Assembly: GCA_004552485.1 (NCBI GenBank)
Contig: SFOH01000002.1
Location: forward strand, 14,243-78,242
Length of the DNA stretch: 64,000 nt
Direction of reading: 5' to 3'
DNA from: Bacteroidales bacterium
GTDB taxonomy: Bacteria; Bacteroidota; Bacteroidia; Bacteroidales; Muribaculaceae
The position numbers and the translations under genes are program-made. Below the pieces are notes generated by a model. It worked only from the letters and a program-made list of their open reading frames with translations, was not told where the DNA came from and searched no databases. Position 1 is the first letter of the stretch. Each line of letters opens with the position of its first letter. This document shows, in pieces, positions 60,127 through 64,000 of this stretch.

Positions 60127-61048
60127 ACAATGGGGTTGAAAGATAGCGCTGGCCGGTGTCGGGGAGCACGGCCACTATGGTTTTACCGGCATTCTCCGGT
60201 CGGCGGGCAACTTCAACGGCGGCCCAAAAAGCGGCGCCGGAGGATATGCCGGCGAGTATGCCCTCGCGCGAGGCCAGACGTCGTGCGGCGCTGAAGGCGT
60301 CGTCGGACGTCACCGTTATTATTTCGTCGACCAGGTCGGCGCAATAGTTGCCGGGGACGAATCCGGCGCCGATGCCCTGCAGCTTGTGCGGACCCGGTTT
60401 GCCGCCGCTGAGAACGGGCGAGTCGGAGGGTTCGACGGCGATGGCCTTCACGCTCTTTTTCAGGCTCTTAAGGCGCTTGGCGGTGCCGCAGAGTGTGCCG
60501 CCGGTGCCTACGCCGGCGACGACGATGTCAACCTCGCCGTCAGTGTCTTCCCATATCTCCATGGCGGTGGTGTGCTCGTGGGCGACGGCGTTGACGGGAT
60601 TGTTGAACTGGTCGGGGATGAACGAGCCGGGCGTCTGCTCGTGGAGCTCGCGTGCTTTGGCGATGGCGCCGTTCATGCCGTCCTTGCCGGGTGTCAGCAC
60701 CAGCTTGGCGCCCAAGGCTTTGAGGAGATTGCGGCGTTCGACGCTCATGGTCTCCGGCATGGTGAGCACACATTTGTAGCCGCGGAGGCCGGCCACCCAG
60801 GCCAGGCCGATGCCGGTGTTGCCGCTCGTGGGTTCGATGATAGTCGCGCCGGGGTTGAGGATGCCGCGGCGCTCGGCGTCTTCGATCATAGCCAGCGCCA
60901 CGCGGTCTTTGGCGCTGCCGGCCGGATTGTAGCTCTCGAGTTTCACGAGGACGCGGGCCTTGAGGCCGTCCTCGCGCTCAATCTCGCACACCTCAACAAG
61001 CGGCGTGCGGCCGATTAATTCTGTCAGGTTCTTATAGATTTTTGCCAT
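60110..61048 (-). CDS. cysK: Cysteine synthase A
   Basis: CysK converts O-acetylserine and sulfide to cysteine with PLP. The 312-residue product has NPAGSAKDRVA with the PLP lysine, PTSGNTGIGLAWVA and GVGTGGTLCG. It is the first gene of cysK-cysE; the two enzymes also form the regulatory cysteine synthase complex in other bacteria. Confidence 0.96.
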   Translation of the reverse strand: MAKIYKNLTELIGRTPLVEVCEIEREDGLKARVLVKLESYNPAGSAKDRVALAMIEDAERRGILNPGATIIEPTSGNTGIGLAWVAGLRGYKCVLTMPETMSVERRNLLKALGAKLVLTPGKDGMNGAIAKARELHEQTPGSFIPDQFNNPVNAVAHEHTTAMEIWEDTDGEVDIVVAGVGTGGTLCGTAKRLKSLKKSVKAIAVEPSDSPVLSGGKPGPHKLQGIGAGFVPGNYCADLVDEIITVTSDDAFSAARRLASREGILAGISSGAAFWAAVEVARRPENAGKTIVAVLPDTGQRYLSTPLFAYDS

Positions 61049-61087
61049 TCTTTTCGGTTGTGTTTTGCTTTTTTATAATCAGTATGA

Positions 61088-61119
61088 CAAAATTACAGAA
61101 ATTTGGCGGAACATCCAAA
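61088..61119 (-). promoter_or_regulatory. Promoter of cysK-cysE
   Basis: On the minus strand TTTG (61119-61116) and TAATTTTG (61095-61088), 20 bases apart. Confidence 0.75.
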
Positions 61120-61161
61120 ATTTTCTGCGGAAAGCAGGGTGATTTCGTCCGAAAAAGTGCA

Positions 61162-61208
61162 TAAAAAAAGCTTTGAAGGCGCACGTTCCGCAGTGCATCG
61201 TCAAAGCT
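61162..61208 (-). terminator. Terminator of the thioredoxin-fold gene
   Basis: On the minus strand AGCTTTGA (61208-61201) pairs with TCAAAGCT (61176-61169) around an inner partly paired arm; TTTTTTT follows. Confidence 0.8.
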
Positions 61209-61235
61209 CGGTCTGTTTTCTATGAGCTGTAATTG

Positions 61236-61682
61236 TCAGAATTCGGGGTTCGCCGCCGACACTGTGCCGTCGGAGGCTATCAGCAGGGCTCCGCCGCAGT
61301 TGTCGGGGAGGCGGAATTCGCGGCGGATTTTTTCGGCCAGGCTGCCGTGGATGCGGTGGCTGTGGGCGATGCCGTCGGCCTTGGCGATGGCGCGGCTCAG
61401 GCTCTCGTTGTCGTCGATGTTGACGTTGATGAGCCGGATGTTTTTGTCGGTTATGCTCTGGTAGTGCTTCGTGCGGACGCGGCTTTCGGCGTCGGAGGCG
61501 CTCCAGAAGTTGAGGAGAATTTGTTCGTTGGCGTTGAGAACGGCTTCATTGGCAATTGCCTCAGGGAGTTCGCTCAGGGGGGCTGTCTGGCCGGGCTGAA
61601 CGCCGCGGTTTCCGTCGTTGTATGCGGAGGTGACGGCAAATAACAGAACTAACGAGGCAATGATAAATGTGACTTTTCTCAT
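61236..61682 (-). CDS. Exported thioredoxin-fold protein without active cysteines
   Basis: The 148-residue product has a signal peptide (1-20). ILLNFWSASDAESRVR (55-70) aligns with the TlpA/thioredoxin strand and active site NFWAxWCxxCR, but both cysteines are absent. IRLINVNIDDNESLSRAIAK and GGALLIASDGTVSAANPEF follow the fold. Proteins of this shape without CxxC occur in Bacteroidota; disulfide chemistry is unlikely. Confidence 0.75.
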   Translation of the reverse strand: MRKVTFIIASLVLLFAVTSAYNDGNRGVQPGQTAPLSELPEAIANEAVLNANEQILLNFWSASDAESRVRTKHYQSITDKNIRLINVNIDDNESLSRAIAKADGIAHSHRIHGSLAEKIRREFRLPDNCGGALLIASDGTVSAANPEF

Positions 61683-61822
61683 TGTTGGGTGTTTAAGTTA
61701 GTACTCGCTCCGGGGGGGGTCTGCAACAGCGCTTCTGCGTGGTCTGTGACGTGGGTGCCGGAGCCGCCGATTTTCGGCAAAGACTGCCGCAAACAGTGGC
61801 GGCGTCTGTGGGTTTGCGACTG

Positions 61823-61853
61823 CAAAGTTACGCATAAAACATTGAACAGCAAA
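61823..61853 (-). promoter_or_regulatory. Promoter of the thioredoxin-fold gene
   Basis: On the minus strand TTTG (61853-61850) and TAACTTTG (61830-61823), 19 bases apart; leader about 135 bases. The same gap contains a G8 run (near 61712) and the upstream region of the GNAT gene, for which I see no consensus promoter. Confidence 0.7.
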
Positions 61854-62000
61854 ATATTGTTGTTGACGACATGTGAAAATACGCTGCACATCCTCGCTGT
61901 AAACTCACTGCTAATGCGGCGTTCGCGCCTGTTGTTAAAAAAGCGTAACAGAGAGGCCGTCGCGCCTGTTTCAGAACAAAATTTACGCGCGCGCGTTATT

Positions 62001-63149
62001 ATGTTGATGACAGACAAGAAAGAAAAAATACGCAGACTATTCAACGAAACTTTCGCTGACAAGGCACGGGTCGCCTGGTTCTTCTCGCGCGTCTACCGCG
62101 ACGACCGGGCCATGCTTCTTGAGCAGGACGGAGCTGTGCTCTCCTCGCTGATGATGCGACCCTATCGCTTCCTCTTTCACGACAGCGAATTGGGACTGGC
62201 TTTTATTCATGGTGTGGCAACGGCCCGCGCTGCACGCGGCCACGGCTATATGTCGCAACTTATGACGCAGGCGTTGCACGAGGCGGCCGACAGCGGCATG
62301 GCCTTTGCCGCCGTCATTCCGTCCGCCCGCAGCCTCTACTTCTTCTACGACCGCTTCGGCTTTGCCAATGCCGTCTATTACGACCTCCAGCGCTACACAT
62401 CCGTGCACGCTTTCCCCGTCTCGCGGCGCTATGAGCCATGCCCGGTCGATTACGACGGATTCGCGCGCCTGGAGCGTCGCATGGCCTGCACCGTACTCCA
62501 TTCCGAGGAAGATTACACATATATAATAGAGCGCTTTGAACTCGACCACGGAACAGCCGCCGCTGTCCGCGATGTCGAGAACGGTGGCATTGCCGCCATG
62601 GCCTTCGCCGTGCCTCGCAGCGGCGAGACACACGTGGTGGCCCTTTACGCCGTCGACCGCGACGCCGCCGACAACGTGCTCTCCCTTGTCCACTCTAACC
62701 GCCCCATGGCCGTGCACGCCTTCCCCGAAACGGGCCGTGAGGTTATTGTGGAGGAAGACACGGCGACGGTCGAGGCACAGAATCTGCCCGGCGCACCCAT
62801 TGTGGAAGAGCCGAAGCCGCAGCAGATGATATGCCCGGAGGGTAGGGAGCAGCTGCGCCCGCGCGCAATGCTGCGCATCATCGACGCCATGACCGTCCTC
62901 ACCGCGCTCGCGCAGGCGCACCCCGAACTTGAGCAGGTCATCCGTCTTCACGATTCGATCATTCCCGCCAACAACGGCGTCTTCATACTCCGCCACGGAA
63001 AGTGCACGCGCACTGATTTCACCATGCGCCACCTCACCCTCGACGTCGACATCGCCGTCCTCACATCGCTACTCTTCTCCTCGCAGCGCGTCGGCGAAGT
63101 CTTCTCGTTGCCGACCGTACGCCCCGTCCTGCCGCTGATGCTCGACTGA
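62001..63149 (+). CDS. GNAT acetyltransferase, Eis-like, with C-terminal SCP2-type domain
   Basis: The product has 382 residues from ATG 62001 (380 from 62007). The N-terminal GNAT domain has FIHGVATARAARGHGYMSQL, whose RxxGxG/A loop binds acetyl-CoA, and FYDRFGFANAVYYD. A second GNAT-like part and a sterol-carrier-like end (about 290-380, HLTLDVDIAVLTSLLFSSQR) follow, the order of Eis proteins. Substrate unknown; aminoglycoside acetylation cannot be assumed. The frame is open upstream to 61689 without likeness. Confidence 0.82.
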   Translation: MLMTDKKEKIRRLFNETFADKARVAWFFSRVYRDDRAMLLEQDGAVLSSLMMRPYRFLFHDSELGLAFIHGVATARAARGHGYMSQLMTQALHEAADSGMAFAAVIPSARSLYFFYDRFGFANAVYYDLQRYTSVHAFPVSRRYEPCPVDYDGFARLERRMACTVLHSEEDYTYIIERFELDHGTAAAVRDVENGGIAAMAFAVPRSGETHVVALYAVDRDAADNVLSLVHSNRPMAVHAFPETGREVIVEEDTATVEAQNLPGAPIVEEPKPQQMICPEGREQLRPRAMLRIIDAMTVLTALAQAHPELEQVIRLHDSIIPANNGVFILRHGKCTRTDFTMRHLTLDVDIAVLTSLLFSSQRVGEVFSLPTVRPVLPLMLD

Positions 63150-63285
63150 CGCCTCATTATTTTATGGCTTTGCGCTGAACCTTTTACGGCGCTCAGGCGT
63201 TACACAAATGAATCTCACAAGAAAATACACATTTGCTTCTTTATATTAACATCTTACCGTAAACACACAAAACAAGTACAGAATT

Positions 63286-63777
63286 ATGAAAAAGTTGCTC
63301 GCACTTCTCTTTATTCTACTGCCGCTTTCACTCGTCTACGTCTCATGCTCCGACGACGATGATCTCCCTGACGTAAGCGTCAGCATATCCACCCCCAACC
63401 GCATGCTCGGCGACACGATCTATCTCGTTCAGGGCGACAGCCTCATCGTCGATGCCATCAACATCCGCAACAACGAAGCCGGCAAGAATGCCGTCATCAC
63501 TGCCGCAGAATACTTCTTCGCCATGGAAGGACACTACACCGCCGTCGTTCCCTTCGGCTGGCGCCGTCCCACCTCTGCCAACCCCGACAACTTCAACTAC
63601 ATCCCCGCCGGCAAATATCCCTTTAATATAGAAGTGGACATCGCCGCCGAAGACAAGGCCCTCGCCATTGGCGTGCTTCCCTACATCGTACGCGTCGTCG
63701 CCTCCGATGACGAAATCCCCGAAGCCGCCGTCCCCGGCCAGTCCGCCTTCCAGAAGCTCTACGTAAAGAAAAACTAA
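63286..63777 (+). CDS. Lipoprotein with Ig-like beta fold, unknown
   Basis: The 163-residue product has a hydrophobic leader and lipobox YVSC (Cys21) followed by SDDDD, a pattern linked to surface export of Bacteroidota lipoproteins. The body is strand-rich (VSVSISTPNRMLGDTIYLVQ) like small Ig-type domains. I do not recognise the family. Strong hairpins follow. Confidence 0.7.
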   Translation: MKKLLALLFILLPLSLVYVSCSDDDDLPDVSVSISTPNRMLGDTIYLVQGDSLIVDAINIRNNEAGKNAVITAAEYFFAMEGHYTAVVPFGWRRPTSANPDNFNYIPAGKYPFNIEVDIAAEDKALAIGVLPYIVRVVASDDEIPEAAVPGQSAFQKLYVKKN

Positions 63778-63808
63778 GTTCCACCCCCTCCATCCCGAAA
63801 CCCCATCC

Positions 63809-63841
63809 CACGAGGCTGCGCCCATCCGGCGCAGCCTCGTG
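63809..63841. terminator. Perfect 14-pair hairpin after the last gene
   Basis: CACGAGGCTGCGCC (63809-63822) pairs with GGCGCAGCCTCGTG (63828-63841) around CATCC. A C run of 11 (63849-63859) follows instead of T. Confidence 0.6.
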
Positions 63842-63933
63842 CCGTTCTCCCCCCCCCCCTATCTCTCTCCCCTCCCTTCCTCCGCTCGCTGCTCAGCGGG
63901 TCCGGCCTCCTTCGCTGGCCTTTCGCGGAGCTT

Positions 63934-63960
63934 ACCGTGCCGCGAGCCTGCGGCTCGCGG
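63934..63960 (+). repeat. ACCGTG-tagged hairpin, copy 3
   Basis: ACCGTG (63934-63939), CCGCGAGCC, loop TGC, GGCTCGCGG: a perfect nine-pair stem. The region to the end of the window has no gene I can support. Confidence 0.8.
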
Positions 63961-64000
63961 TTGCGTCGAAAAGGGGCGCGGGGCGGGTTTGCGCCGCAAG

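Noticed and set aside
61711..61719. G8 run near 61712 as a phase-variation switch.
   Set aside because: It is in a leader about 40 bases from the nearest start and not inside a coding frame or between promoter boxes.

Overview
The window is a stretch of chromosomal core genome from a GC-rich member of the Bacteroidales, most likely Muribaculaceae (S24-7) or a close relative. The basis is: promoters of the Bacteroidota type (TTTG, 19-20 bases, TAnnTTTG) before many genes; almost no Shine-Dalgarno sequences; and protein families typical of the phylum (DUF4923, DUF5606, DUF6377, TIGR02757, HU-CCDC81/SPOR, a BioG-BioC fusion, a PPi-dependent phosphofructokinase). The family-level assignment is an inference; no marker gene was searched.

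Layout. 1-5.4 kb: end of an LptD-like gene, acyl-ACP thioesterase, gpmI, a lipoprotein, then biotin genes bioG-bioC (fused) and bioD. 5.4-9.6 kb: a small Rossmann-like protein, rfbD overlapping prfC, then an 800-base gap holding a strong leftward promoter with no gene behind it. 9.6-16.5 kb: tRNA-Gln with a structured leader, a TPR/DUF6377 membrane regulator, a leftward operon nitroreductase-DUF2520-kdsC-maf, an HU/SPOR protein and a TPR protein. 16.6-20.8 kb: two identical tRNA-Arg(ACG), a CDF metal exporter, a 61-base near-perfect palindrome, the rpsF-rpsR-rplI operon and an ECF sigma factor. 21-30.2 kb: beta-barrel protein, tsaD, pncC, a DUF4105 membrane protein, a phosphatase-fold protein without its metal-site motifs, secA, another barrel. 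30.2-40.4 kb: META-domain protein, aroE, ysxC, a DcaP-like porin, trmN6, a CPBP protease, a RelA/SpoT homologue, a lipoprotein and a lipase-like hydrolase. 40.4-48.6 kb: DUF5606, the bioB-trmH-radA operon, DUF4923, the trkH-trkA potassium system, a Dabb protein and a 50-residue small protein. 48.7-55.4 kb: pfp, then M16-like protein, kdsB and a flippase-like protein in one leftward cluster, a ThiE-like protein, TIGR02757 and tRNA-His. 55.5-61.7 kb: folD, ffh, panC-panD, cysK-cysE and a thioredoxin-fold protein without cysteines. 61.7-64 kb: GNAT acetyltransferase, a lipoprotein, and a hairpin-rich gap.

The genes serve housekeeping: cofactor synthesis (biotin, pantothenate, one-carbon), outer-membrane building (LptD, Kdo genes kdsB and kdsC, rhamnose), protein export (SecA, Ffh) and translation. 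I see no CRISPR array, prophage, transposase, toxin-antitoxin or recognisable defence locus, and no gene cluster that looks like a new system. The more unusual signals are non-coding: a family of short hairpins with compensatory changes, the long palindrome, an orphan promoter, a three-way-junction leader before tRNA-Gln and two probable leaderless mRNAs. Several proteins have lost the catalytic residues of their families (phosphatase-like, M16-like, thioredoxin-like, RSH hydrolase domain). All alignments were made by eye.
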